From Coturnix japonica (lineage: Eukaryota > Chordata > Aves > Galliformes > Phasianidae), in the NCBI RefSeq assembly GCF_001577835.2, contig NC_029529.1, positions 8,248,157 to 8,312,156 of the forward strand: DNA of 64,000 nt. The letters are read 5' to 3'. Shown one piece after another: positions 12,761 to 26,200 of the stretch (position 1 is its first letter; each line of letters opens with the position of its first letter). Both the position numbers and the translations under genes were made by a program. The notes under the pieces are model-generated. The model saw only the letters and a program-made list of their open reading frames with translations. It did not search any database and had not been told where the DNA came from.

Positions 12761-13030
12761 GGGGTTGGGCGGAGCGCTGCAGGGGTCTCTGTTAGTCCCA
12801 TACAAGTAATAAACTGCCTCAAAACCAACACCAAATTGCTTCCAGAATGCTTTCTGTAGGTGGATACGTGACTCCTTGTTGAAACTGCTTTCTGATTTGC
12901 TGTTTTTTAAGCTCCTGACAATTTTATTGCTTTTTGGAATGTATGTTCTTGAGGTATTAAGCGCTTTGCTGTAACAGTGTCTTGTTCTCTTTCTTCTTTC
13001 TGTTTTATTTCATTTTATTTTTATTTTAAG

Positions 13031-13112
13031 GCTGTGTTTATTCATGTAATGGGTGCATGTATCAGGAAGATAGCACAGTAATTGGACAATGGTCAGATCT
13101 TGGAAAAACTGG
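13031..13112 (+). other. VWA3A: Candidate VWA3A 5' noncoding exon
   Basis: A segment bounded by a TTTTATTTTAAG acceptor and a GTAAGG donor. It has a short open frame starting at an ATG at 13057, but that frame does not join in phase to the next certain coding exon, so the segment is more likely 5' UTR than coding. It could also be spurious. Confidence 0.25.
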
Positions 13113-13257
13113 GTAAGGTCAGCGTTAGGAAATCCTGCTGGGACTTTATGAATGGATAGAGCCAATAATCATAGCTTGTGTAACTGTGTAGTGTGTCCCT
13201 TCAAAACTTTTTATAAGGTATCTAATGGAAGACGTAAATAAGTGACAAAATATAAGA

Positions 13258-13490
13258 TATAGAATCATAGAATCTTGTCCTGTCACTTTTTCCTGGGAGC
13301 AGACACCAGCCAGCCCCTCACCACAACCTTCTTGCAGGGAGCTGTAGAGAGAGATGTGGTCTCCCCTGAGCCTCCTCCAGAGTGAACCATCCCAGCTTCC
13401 TCAGCTGCTCCCCATAAGGCTTCTGCTCCAAATGTTTCGCAGTTCCATTGCCTTTCTCTTAACATGTTCCAGGGCCTAATATTTCCTACA
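13258..13490 (-). mobile_element. CR1 LINE 3' fragment
   Basis: Read on the minus strand this ends in the CR1-type terminal motif (seen on + as AGAATCATAGAATC near 13260). Further in, the + strand shows typical antisense CR1 3' text: ACCACAACCTTCTTGCAGGG, AGCTGTAGAGAG, CCTGAGCCTCCTC, TTCCTCAGCTGCTCCCCATA. It is 5'-truncated, seems internally deleted close to its 3' end, and is diverged. It lies between the VWA3A promoter and the first coding exon. Confidence 0.75.
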
Positions 13491-13952
13491 GGAAGAACTT
13501 TAAAAAGGCTTCGCAACAATGCAGGAATGTTATTGATATTAAAGTCATCCCATAAAATTTGGTGTCTTATAGGGTGACTGCCAGATCCAGTGCATGAGGT
13601 GACCACCCACTACAGCAGGATTTGACTATGTCTGGTCTAGAACCAAATAATGGATTGCTGGTAATGTGTGCTAATAAGACACGGGATCTGCTGGTAGTCG
13701 AGTTTTCTTACTAAATGGAACAACTAGAGAAGTAACACATAGCTACTATAAATACACAGCGTGGAATTAATAAGCTGAAAAACAGTTGATTTCTTTCCTT
13801 AGATATATTTGCAATGCATAGAGATCATGCAATGGGTGAAATCACAGAAGTCTTGAAGATACATAGGGTTTCTTTGGAAAAATGAATCAGTCTGTGAATG
13901 TACCAGACAAAATGATAAAGTAGATTGAAAGTTGGTACTGTTTTTTCTTTAG

Positions 13953-13999
13953 AAAAGTGGAAGATGATATATACCCCTTCTGTTCATATAAATAAAGCA
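13953..13999 (+). CDS. VWA3A: Candidate VWA3A first coding exon
   Basis: A 47-nt segment with a TTTTTTCTTTAG acceptor and GTAAGC donor. It contains an ATG at 13964 whose frame (MIYTPSVHINKA) ends in phase 0 and runs straight into the next exon at 14192 (TTAMKKIL...). If used, it adds 15 residues to the N terminus. The human protein is longer at this end as I recall it, which supports an upstream start, but I cannot prove this exon. Confidence 0.4.
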
Positions 14000-14200
14000 G
14001 TAAGCCTGTTTCAGCTGCAGAGCACTTTTACTATCCCTTGTCCTAAAACTTACTGGTCATCAGATGTAGCTGTATAGCAGTACCTAAAGACATTTTGTTC
14101 CTACCTGCAGCCATCCTTATCTTTTTGCCCCATTTGAATGGCATGTTTCATTTTTTGTACTGTTTTAATTTTTTTCATAATTGATCTGTAGACAACAGCA

Positions 14201-17200
14201 ATGAAGAAAATACTGTCTAAAAAGGTGCAAACCACAGAAGAATGGCTAAGAAACTACAGTTTAGAATCGTTGCAATTAACATTAGAGCATCTGGTGAATG
14301 AAGGCACTGTTATTTTGTAAGTACTTTTGTTGCGCTTCTCTTAGTCCTGCTCTGTGTGCATCTCTGATGTTAATTGCACGTGGTGTTCCAGGGATTCAGC
14401 AAGTGGTGCTGAGGAGATAGAGCTGGCACAAGAGGCTGTTACCAATTTTGAGGCCAGAGTTTCCGAGTAAGTTTTGATCTTGTTTATGGTTTTGATGCAT
14501 AACTGTGCCTGTGTCATCCAACCAAACTGTCTGCAAAGCTGCTTTAAAATAAAAGTTGCTTTGAATTTTTTTGAAATGGCAAAAGATTTTCTCAGTCTGT
14601 AGTGCTGATGAGAACTTTCTGTTCTCTGAGTTGTAAAAACTATGAAGTAGGTGATAATTTGGTTAACGTAGAACGATGTTTGGGGAAAGCAAGTACTTTG
14701 TTTTGTTTCAGTTCATATATATATTAAAATTCACTTGTTTAAAATCAGTCTAGAAATTCTGTGAGCGTGCTGCCTTCCAATCAGAGTTCTATTTAGGGAG
14801 TATCTTTCACAATAGTATAGATGATTTTAAATGCATCTCCTGTCAATATGATCTGTGTGGTGAACTAAGTTTTGCCTGGTGCTTCATGCAAACACACGGC
14901 ACACATCCCTCTCCTTCCTCTCACTCGAATAAGCCAGCAACTAATGAGAAAACATTTCAATGATCTGGTTTTTCAGCCAGCTCAATATCTACTCAGTTAA
15001 ACAACTTTGGGGGAAGAAGTGTTCAAATGTCTAGCCCTGTAATTGCTGGTCCTACGATGAGTACTTTTAAAAGGTGATTTGACATGAGGAAGGCAAATTG
15101 TTGATTACATGTAAAGAATGCCTTATCTAAAGCTGTGCTATGGCTTTTGTCAGGGTGGTTGAACTTTATCAGCAACGAATTCAGTGGCTGTTGAAGGACA
15201 GCAGAAAGGTAACTCGAACTTTTCAGTATGTTCAGAAGAGAACTCTATACAGTATTAAAGAATCAGTTAACCTTTGAATACTAGTGAAAAGAGGCGTTCA
15301 GAAAGAAGAAAGATTATTTTTCTTGCTCTTACGTTGGTATCTGGGCTTTTTGCTTTCTAAATGTTGTCTTTTTATTTCTATTATCAGTTCTAATAGGGAC
15401 ATCCCAGCACCCTTAAAGAGGAGCAGACAAAGCCAAGCTTAACTTTTGGCTGCAGTAGTTGTGTACCCTCTGCCACAGCTGGTTAATCACTTGCTGTGCC
15501 TGGCAGTGCTCATGACCAGCAATGGGAAAGGGGCATAACTCTATCTCAGGTGGACAGGAAAATAAGATGCATCCCAAAATCTGGCTTCTTGATTTAACCT
15601 GAAGGTGACGCCATGCCCAAAGCTATTGCTTATTGTCCCAAATGATTAATAGTTCCCTTGGAAAGGAAGCAGTGTGATTCAGATCTCCTTATCTCACTGA
15701 TAAGGAGAAACAAGGAGACTAATACTCCTTTGTTTTCTTGTCTGTCACTGTATCATCTTTACACTTGAAAGCCTAAAGTGAAAATAAACTTGTAACACCT
15801 GAATTTAACGTGTGATTGTATAGAATATACAGAAACAATTTAAAACTTTACATAAGCTTAGTATTTATGGTGTCTTCTTTTTTAAGGTGTTTGGCCTTGT
15901 AAAAGGAAACAAAGTTGGACTTGTGGTTGATGTGTCTGGTCTGAGTGACAGATCTAGACTACAGGGTTTTCAAAAAGATCTTCTGGTAAGTAATAATAGA
16001 GCAAATTTTGGCCATTGTAACATGTTAATCAAGACTCGGAGCTAAGGAGAGGGAAAATCCTCTTTAATTCATAATATGCAATAAAGTTTTCCATTGTAGA
16101 AAACTATTCTTTAAATTACTTTGAAATTATCATCTTTGTCTGGATCCAAATTAACCTGCCATAATAATAACAGAGGTTTCTCAGTGCTTGTACCAGCATT
16201 CTCTTTGATTCTAAACTTGTCTAACAGAAGCAACTTAGGAGCTAAAACCAAGCCATATACAGAGTACAGTTTCATTTCCTGCATTCAGGCATTATTTCAG
16301 ATGGATTTCTATTATTCAAATTCCTCATTTGTTCATTGTAAATAAAACAACTAAAAAGAAAATTCAGGTTTTAGTCTGTTTGGCTTAGCCCTAATGCCTA
16401 ACCTGTTGTTTAGCCAAAGCCATGAATATGTTTAAAAAAATGTTAGTAAATGAATAGTGAATGAATATGCCCCTTGTATAGCAGTACGTTATGTTTTGTA
16501 TGCATGTCAACTGAAGAGAGGAAAAATATTCCCTGTTTCTATTAACAAACTGACAGGATTACTCTAAGATTGCCTGTCTTGTCTTAGTACTCCTTAGCAA
16601 ATACTTGTGTGACTTGTTTTGGAAGCATTTCTTTGTGGTAGATGAAAACATTTCTGTCAGCCATTTTTAGCAAACTTCTGGCTTTGCTCTTTTATATAGT
16701 AACTCTACCAGTAGCAGCACAGAGAGTAATGCATTAACAGCCTTTTTATTTATTAGTCCTTAATAGATGAACAGCTATGTTATAAGAAGCAATTGTACTG
16801 CCTCTCATTTGGTACGGAAATTTCACCTCTGTGGGAGAGTCCAAAAAACATTGGTGTTCATGTGTAAGTAAGTTAGTTTCTCTGTAAAGGTATTTCAGAC
16901 CAAGTCTCCATTTAATTAGAGCAATCTGCAGTTAATAATTACTGTTCTTCATCTGGTGCCTGTTGTAATTTCTAAGTGAGAAAAATAAGAATTGAGCACA
17001 GCCAGTGATTTCATGGTGATTGTCCATGCATAAAATGACTTAGCAGCCCCTGCCTTGCAGTAATCTTCATGGTCTATTTTATTCAGCACCTGCACGTTGG
17101 GTGCATGAGTTCTTCTTTTTCCTTAGGCTGAGTGAAGCAAGACAGTGGGTACAGCAGCTGACACCTGCAGGAAGCTGCAATTTGCTGAAAGCCTTAAAAC

Positions 17201-20200
17201 ATGTCTTTACAATGAAAGAGCTGAATTCTCTGGTGATTATAATGCGAAGCTGGTAAGTCCACTACCTGCTGTAACAACCAGCTTTAACTTGGTTACTGAA
17301 TTGGTACAAGAATCTGAACTTGTTACAAAGATAGTAATGAGCTGCTTAGAGCTCATTTCATCCACCAGTCATTGTGAACCAAAATAGAATTGTTTTATTA
17401 TCATTTCTGAACAGAATCAAACACCAGAAGTAGTAACTCAGTAATTGTTGAAAGAGATAGAGGAGGTAAAATTATGCTAAATGATTGGACTTAATTCCCA
17501 TGATTTGGTATTTCTTTCTCATTTAATGTTTTTGTTTCTGTCTTCTTCAGTATGGCCTTTTCCCCTGTCATTTGGTTACTACCATTGCTAAAATATTTTT
17601 CTTCCTTTTCCATATTTACTTATTGAAATCAGCCCTGATCAGTCTTCGGAAATACTGGCAGACTATACTCAGCAGTGTATGCTAGGGAGAAAACTTCTGG
17701 TTCATGCTGTTGCATATGATTGTGGCAGTCCTGCTGCTATTGTAAGTAACTGTCCATACTCGCTTCCTGTAGTCTCCTGTCATTTATTTCCTATTCAGCT
17801 TCAGTGTCTTCTCTCTTATACTTATGAAAGTGCTTAGTTACTTGTTAAAAAGTTCTTGACCTAGAGCTGTATTTTATTCAGAGGAGTTTTGAACACATGA
17901 AATAACTTGTTTGGAGCTTCTGTTTCTTCATTTTAATTCATACCAAAGCCAGAAGTGGCAACCAAATGTATTCGTGCTGTACCTTATCATCTTATCTTAT
18001 AGTCTCTTTGGCTTTCTCTACATGTACCTTAAAGATTCTTCATCTGTATGTAATTAAGAATTGAATGCTAAGAACCCATGTTTACAACAGAGATTACAAA
18101 ACCAAAGTACTTCTTTATCTTCCTGTTGCAATGTGTAGGCATCTGTAAAAAACCTTGCAGAAGTTGTCAGTGGCCGTTATCATTGCTACTCTTCAAAGGG
18201 AGAGGTAGGTGACAGCTGGAGAGGCAAATGACTTTTCTCTCCTATGTTTGGTGATTTCAAATAGTAAAACTGTACTTGGCTGATGTTTGAATAGCAGTTA
18301 ACTTTATTTTTTCCCCTTGTTTCTATGTGTACAGAATTCTGATAGTAGTGATGTTAATCTACTACTTCAGGAATCCCACAAGGCTAAGGAGCTACTCAAG
18401 AGTATCAAGCAGGCTTTTCAAAGGCGTGTTGATGGCTCACTTATTAATGGAATTGCAGATGTAAGTATAAGTATATATGTATATATATTTCCACATGTGC
18501 TTTGTAGTTTCAGAGGTAGAAGTCCTTCCTGTTCACAATATGAAAAATATATATATGACTGTTCAGGTACTTTGATAAGTGAATATATTGGCCATCTGTT
18601 GTAAGAGCAAAGTAAGGCCAAAACCAACAAAGGAAACATTTTGCTGGACATTCTCCAAAATGTCTTTTTCTCCAAGAAAATAAATTCTAAGTGTTCTTGA
18701 TGAAATTTGGATGAGAAAGTAAGTGTATCTCCTGTTAATTTTTCCTCTTTCTGTGGAGTGTTTGGGGAAATTCTAGTTCTACTTTGGCCTGATAGAGAGA
18801 TTATTTACTCATACCTTTCTGCCATTTTTAGCAAAATAGCTGTCTGTTTTCCCATGTACAACTATGATGTTTTCATTTTCCCTGTGGGTTTTTGCATTGT
18901 GGCTAATATAGCAAAATTAATGGAACACTGTCCTATGAAATCTATTTCTGGGGGACCAGTAATAGCTGTTTTTGAAGTATTGAAATTACTGCAATCTCAG
19001 CACCCTGAACATCAGTAAAATGAAAAGTTTATGCCGAATTTTTAGATTGAGTGTGAGGAAGTGAAAATGTGCAAAAAACTTGCAAGGTATTTTCTTAAAA
19101 ATCCATTTTAGGTTTCCACAGAAGTTGCAAATGCAGCAATTCCTTGCTTCCTACCAAAGCCTCCAGAGCACGAAGGACCATTAATTATTCAAACACCGCA
19201 TTTCCTGGCCAGAACATCAACAGACTGGTTAAAGACAAATGGATTGAAAGGTAGTGCAGAAGGAAAAGCATAACAGATATGAAACAGGGATTAAATATAG
19301 AGAATATGTTTTATTTAATTTCTTTGTTCCTTGCTATAGCTAAGAAGTTAAACCTTTACCAAGTTTTGGCTCCCAATGCTTTTTCTCCTGTGGAAGAATT
19401 TGTACCTATTCTTCAAAAAACAGTATCATCAACTCTACATGAGGCAAGTGATGGGGACCTGTTCCTTTTCTCTTGTTGGGTTGTTTGGTTTGGTTTGGCT
19501 TTTTTTTGTTTGTTTGTTTCTATTTCTTTCTACTGCTATTTTTTCTCATTAAAATTGGTGCTTTATAAGATAAAGACATTCTGTGGGTTTTGACTAAAAT
19601 TTGAGTTGTGGATTCAGATCAGAAACTTAAGTATAATTCTTAAGTATCTTAATTATAATTCAGGAAGGAATTCCATGCTCTTGTGACATATGTAGGCTTC
19701 TGTAAGCATATAACTTTGTTATTTGTCCTTCTAGAAAGCTATGATGCAGTTTGAATGGCATGATGGAACTGTGAAAAATATTCATGTTGACCTGCCAATA
19801 TTATACAAGTATCAGGTGGGTTTTTTGTATAGACACAACCTTATCAGGGCAAATTACTGTCTAATTTTTCCATATTAATTGCAAGACGAGCATTTTAACC
19901 TTTACTGTGTTCCTCTAACACTCTTACGAGGCACGTGGACAACTTTAATGGGAGTGCTGAGGGAAAACAATTCAGAAGTGTTTTCAGCATTTTCAGTATT
20001 GAAAACCTGAAATTATTTCCAGGTTCTTTATAGAAGGCTCTCATACTTCTAGTTTACAGCAAGGTATCAGTTATATGTGCAAGTTGGGCATTTGTAGTTA
20101 ATATTTTAGAATACGCTCAGCCATTCTTCATACTTAGAATGAATTCTGAAAATAGTGACAGCATTCCAGTCTGCAACTGTGTGTTCAAACATTGCTTCTT

Positions 20201-23200
20201 TAGGTCTTGAGTTTGGCTGCAAAATATTTACCTGAAAAAATTTATTTTCATCTTAATTTTTCTGTATTTTATCTGCAGAAACTCCTTGCTAAAATGGTAA
20301 GAATCTATGAGAAACGAATTAACTGGCTGTCTGTTGCTAGCAGAAGAATTTGGGGAAGTGTTTGTGAGAGGAGGTATTGTATTCTGACAGTCCTGGTTTT
20401 GTGTATTGGTGATTATTTTACTTGGTCAACCCCTGCTTTATGTGTAAATGAGCACTAAGGAACACAGGGCACAAAACAGTAGGATATAGAGACAACAGTT
20501 GCAGATAGGACCAGTGAAAGCAATCCACTTTTGATAACAGATGCTGATATTCATTTATATACTAATTCAGTGAGCTTACAGTTGTTATCAGTCTATAAAA
20601 AAACTGCAATTTCCATCAAATAAGATGAGACTCTTAAATTTCAGTTATCTAGCAAGTAAGCCTTTAGGGAGTGGTCTATCTTAAATTTCTGTTAATATAT
20701 TTTAAGAATCTCACTTTAGATTGTACATATTATTGTTTTTATATAGATTGTGTTTATACATTTCTATACCTAGTTAGATATTTTCTTTGGTGAGCTCAAG
20801 AATGCAGTGAAGATGATAATATGCAATTAAATATTATTTTTTTGACAAATAACATGTTTCTTGCATAGGGTGGTTATACTTGTTGACATATCAGTGACAA
20901 ACTCCATGTGCATCATCCATATCCAGCATTCTTTGCGACTTCTACTTGAGGAGCAAATGTCAAATAAGGATTGCTTCAATATTATAGCGTAAGCAGCTAC
21001 TTAGAGTTGCTTTAAAATAAATGTAGCTTTGCAGTGAGAGAAGTATGTTGATAGACTGTCGTTACCAATGGGGATACTTTAGAATTTTACTTGTATTTCA
21101 TATTTTATAATGAAGTAGTTGCAGGAGTAGCACTGACAACTGACAACATGGATGTAGAGGAACTATATTAGTAATTAAAATAATTGTTTTGGACTGACTG
21201 AAACTGGTTGGATCAAATTCTTGTACTGTTCATAACAGTGTGAGTTCACATGGCAGAAACTTTTACTAGATGAAGGTTTTGGGGGTGTCTCAGCAATACA
21301 GTCTGACTACTACAGTCAGATAATTCTGTTACTTCTTTTGTTTGTTTTAAAGCACAAGGTGAGAATTAATTGCTCTTACCTTTCTCTAAAAGATTTGGGA
21401 GCCACATTGAGCCTTGGCAGCTGGAACTTGTTCCTTCCCACCCGGAAAACTTACAAAAAGCTTGGAGGTAGGATTAAATTCCTTTCCCATACTTAGGAAT
21501 TAAGTGAGCATAGATACTGTAAAACAGATATAGCAAAAAAGTAAAATGAATCAGTGTTCTGAACAGTTTAGACAAGGCACAGGTTTATAATATCACAAAA
21601 ATACTTTGCCATGAACTGTTCTATAGTGATTGCTATGGATGGTTTGTAGTGAAAACTGTCATAAAGTTTAGTATGTCCTAATGTCTTTGTATTTGGAGTA
21701 CGTATGTACACAAGTATAGAAGTTTTTAAGAAATGCACAGGTCACATAAGGGATTTGAAACTGCTTCAAATTCAGCTGAGATCTGGAAGCTGAACTGTTT
21801 TTCCACATATACACTGAAACTAAATCCCATGTTCTTCTTCATGGAGTTATATCCTCATTGGTTTCATTATACATCTATGGTTTTCTTTTATTCCAGTCAG
21901 TTTTGCTATTATAGTTTTCTCCACATAAAATTAAGAGGAAATTCTTTCACCTCTGTGCTCTGAAACTTAACTTAAAAAGTAGTTTGCTATGGTGGAAATA
22001 GAGAAACTAGAACAAATGTTTTGAATCCTTGTATAATCTGGTTTTGATGGCTGTTGTTGTCAAATAACTGTAGATCCCAGAGCAGTGTTATTGAAGATTC
22101 AGAGTCCTCTTGCTGCTTTAAGCAGAAACAAAAGCTTTTCCCAATTCACTCTTTGAAATGTACACTTCTCAGGTGGGTATTGAGGTTGCAGTGCAGTGGG
22201 AGTAGGAATTTCATGAGTGCTCTCAGAAGAGCTGTGGAAATAGACTTCAAAGAGAAGGATAAACACATATCACAAGGACTTTACCTGCTGACTACTGGAA
22301 TACCTGATCAGGAAACAGTGAGTATCTTTACAGGTTTTACAGTTCTTTTGTAAATTCTCACAATAGTTGAGATTAACTTTATTTTTTCTCTCCTTTATCC
22401 TTTTGGCTATTTTTCATAACTTGTTGGCAGAATACTTCTCCATTACATATCTATGACCATACAAATTGCTCATCAATTCAGGAAAAACTGGAGCAGATGG
22501 AAACTCTTCTGTGGTACAGAGAGACTTCTCATTTTGATTTATTTTTGCCTTGTAGCACACAATCAGTGCCTACGTGGCTGAGGCTTGCAGAGGTTTTGAT
22601 TTACAGCTTCATGTCTGTCTGTTCAGCATAAAGGAGGATGCTGACTCCTCTGGGATTATTCCAGCCCGTTATGCTACCTCAATGGAAACTGCCATTGCTT
22701 TCAAAGAAATAGTACAGGCTGCCAATGGGAGATTCCATTGGTTTGGAGAAGCAGGTATGTGAAAAAGAGAGTCACCACTTAGTTCTTTATCATTCATTAA
22801 ATATTATGTATTATTGCATTTTTTTACCTCAAATTAAGTTGAGTTTTTAGTATACAATAATGTTATACTAGCACTGAGATGTAAACAGAGGTCTTAGTTT
22901 AAAAAAGGCTTTTGGCTATCTTAAAGAATATTATTCTGTAGCATTAATTTGAGTTTTTCTATTAAAATCCACTGTTTCTTGCTAGATAATTGTAAGATAC
23001 ACAGTTAAAATTTATTTACCAGTGTAGAAGGCAAAGACTGCCTACCAAATGGAAAACAGAAGTTTTTTGATTGTTTTTTTCTTGATATTTGACATATTTT
23101 ACATTTCTCTGTACACTTAAAAATAGTGATTAGCATATATTTGATTATCAGGTATTTTTGAAAGTGATGATATCACTGCTATAGTATCTGAAATGGAAAA

Positions 23201-26200
23201 AGCAAAGAACTACTCCCAGAAGGTATGGATTATATATATCTTTTTACATTACATTTTTCTTCAAAAAAAGAAATTGAGCAGTGTTTGTTCAGCTGGCAGT
23301 GCAGAAAATTGGACAACACAAAATGCCTTGTAAGACAGGGAGGAAAACTCTAGAATATGAGAATGACCACTTAGAGTAAACACAGGCTGGAAAGCAGTGA
23401 TACAGTTGCACTGCAGTGATGGCTGTTACAGTGGCCATGATTTCCTATCAAATATAAGGAGTTCACAATTGAAGTGATTCTCCTGTTGTTGCCAATCCTA
23501 CGATAAGTTCTTCCCAAGTAGGATGGTTCATATGCTTTAAATTGCAGAGTAGGAAAAGGTTGTCAGCTGCACAGTACATTTCTCTAATGTAAAAGAAAAA
23601 ACAGGTTTCTTGAAGCATAGTAAGGGTGTAGAACGAGACTGTTTCTTTCTGAGTATGAAAAGAAAGATGTGTGCAATGAGGTATCTGGCCAGAGGTCAGA
23701 GCAACTTGTTAAATGCAAGTCTGAGATGAATTTTTTTTTGTTGGTGATGATGTGTTTTGTTTGATTTGTTTTGTAAAGAGTAGCTGGTGAATATTCAGTA
23801 GGATCTTAAGTTAGATAGTACTGTTCTGAATGTATTCGGTTCATCTTCTGCTTGTTTTTCCTGGGCTTCCAGCATATTGTGTTGCTTTCCCTTTTAGAAT
23901 GTTTGTGCAGAGCAGGGAGGGTTTACTCCCCATGTGCAAGTACAACACAAAAAGGTTATGAGTTATTAAGCATTACCTGATTATTATTTTTATAATAAAT
24001 AAAACAAATACCAATTATTTTAAATACAAGATGTTTGTCTTTGAAGTGCCATGTTTATGAATTACTAAACAGTGTGAACTTCCTTTTCAGTGTGCGTTCT
24101 TAGTGGAATCCTTAAAGCAACGTACAAGACATGAGCCTGCTAGTCCAATTTTAGAAGAAGCAGATGCAACCATGATTGTTGTGAAGGAGAAGAGAAGGCC
24201 ACAGAAGTTGCCATCTCCAAAACCTACAGCTCTGAGTCTGGCTAGAATGGTTTGAAATTCTTCACAGTTCCATTTTAAGATACAGTCTATTTTAATGAGT
24301 GATATTGACTCACTATCATATGCTGGTCTTTGTGAGAGAAGTGCTCAGGCTGAAAATTTGAAGGAAGTAATAACAGTACTGCAATTCTACTATGAATTTA
24401 CATTTTAACTTGCATTCAGAGTGCTACATTAAAAAAAAAGTATATTTTACTAAATCCTGTGAAGTAATTAAATATAGCTCTACTAATTAAGTAACATTGT
24501 AGTATCTGAAGTTATCTAAATTGCACCTCCTGTGACCTTATAAATTCAGTGTTTAATAGAAGCAAAGGCAAAGCAGAAACATGCTTTATGAAGCTGCTTT
24601 TATTTAACGAGTCTGTCTAGACAGCACTGAATTTTATACACTACAGTGTTATTTAATTCATGTTGTTTAGCAGAGTGCTCAGCCTTTGCCAGGATGAACT
24701 GTGTCTAAAGGAAAAACTGTCAACAGTAAGTTTACACTATTTAGTTAACTGAGGAAAATACTACATACTTTATAAAATAGGGCCATAATATGCTCTCCTT
24801 CATGTGGCAAAAATGGACCAACCGCATCTGATTTAAAATATTAATCTTCAGTTTAATGGCAGCAGAAAATTTGCCAGATAATTAAAACAGAGCAATTAGG
24901 GTTGTTCACCTAGCAAGGAATTACAAACTAATGCAGCATAATGGCAACCTGCTGGCTAGTAATAAGAGACAGAGTAAAACAGAAATTAGAGAATAATGAA
25001 AGATAGTTCCAGTTTTGAATGAGTTGGGCAGTTATGATATAGTATGGTTAAAATGCTTCTTAATTTTTTTACTCTTTGTAATTATAGCATATTAAAGACA
25101 AACATGGTGAAGAGAAAAATACCTCTGTAAAAGCACCGGCATGGCGGCCCACCAGTGCAAAAGCAGAAATTCCACCAGGTCTGCATGGATGAGGGGCTTC
25201 TTGACTTTAGTTTGTCTGGGGGTTGCTGAAAATAAAGTATTAAATTAGAATTGAAGGATTTAAGTTTTAAGATACAGTAATATTTTTTATCTGAAGACAG
25301 AGCAATAGGGAACACTGCGGTTTTTGAAATACCTTTAAATGAGTTGTAGTTGTAATCTGTCTGGATTAGGAGAGGAAGGATGCTGCCCAGCTGTATGACT
25401 GTTACCATGTTATTTGATTGAATATCCATCCTGTATCAGAAAATGTAAATATACGTGGTGGAACCCTCCTTTGACACATGGCTGAAAATGGATTGTTCTT
25501 AATTGGTATCTAAGAAAATTAAGTATGTATAGCTGTGGTAACTGAAGAACTGGATTGCATGACAGAGATTTATCTTCAGCTGAATTAAGTCCGTATTTAT
25601 GGTACTGCTGGTTGTTGTTTTTTTTCCTTTGTAGTACAAACAATAAAAAAATGGCCTCAGGATGAGAATAGAAGAAAATATAAACCAAGGAAACATGCAG
25701 AGTGTTCTGTGTCAGTATTTTATACTGGCAAAGGAAGAAATGTGGGTATGTGTTGCCAAGATACAATGGGTGTGAAGCCTTTTTACTGGTAGTCATCATA
25801 ATATAAAACTGTTTGGATACTAAGTCATGCATGATCAGTGAGCTGTAAATAATGAGTGGAAGTGAGTGTCATTTATCAGTTAGGGGTGGATTTGGGGTTT
25901 TTAATTAGACTTTTGGCTAAGTGCTTTGCAATCTTCTGGTCAAAGATTCTTCAATGAAAAATGCTCATTCCTTAGATGACAAGAAGATTTTTTGGGGAAT
26001 TTTTTGAAGATAATTTTGAAGACAAAATGAGTTACTGTGTACTCCTTCATATTGAAACTTTAAATTCTTGCCAAATGAAAAATTATGTATGAAATGCTCA
26101 GGTTTTTGTTGTTGGTTTGTTGGTTTTATTTTACCAACAGAACTATTTTCATGTGGCTCCAAAAGGGCCATGAGGTCATGTGCGAAGTGCTATAAAGAGG

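Noticed and set aside
13057-13112. Short frame MYQEDSTVIGQWSDLGKT as the VWA3A N terminus
   Set aside because: Its donor leaves two bases, which cannot be joined in frame to either candidate next exon without a stop; more likely an upstream open frame in the 5' UTR.
13283-13606. 107-codon minus-strand open frame
   Set aside because: It lies over and beyond a decayed CR1 3' fragment and has no independent support.
15395-15680. Moderately GC-rich intronic block in VWA3A, considered as a repeat
   Set aside because: No recognisable family, terminal motif or target-site duplication.
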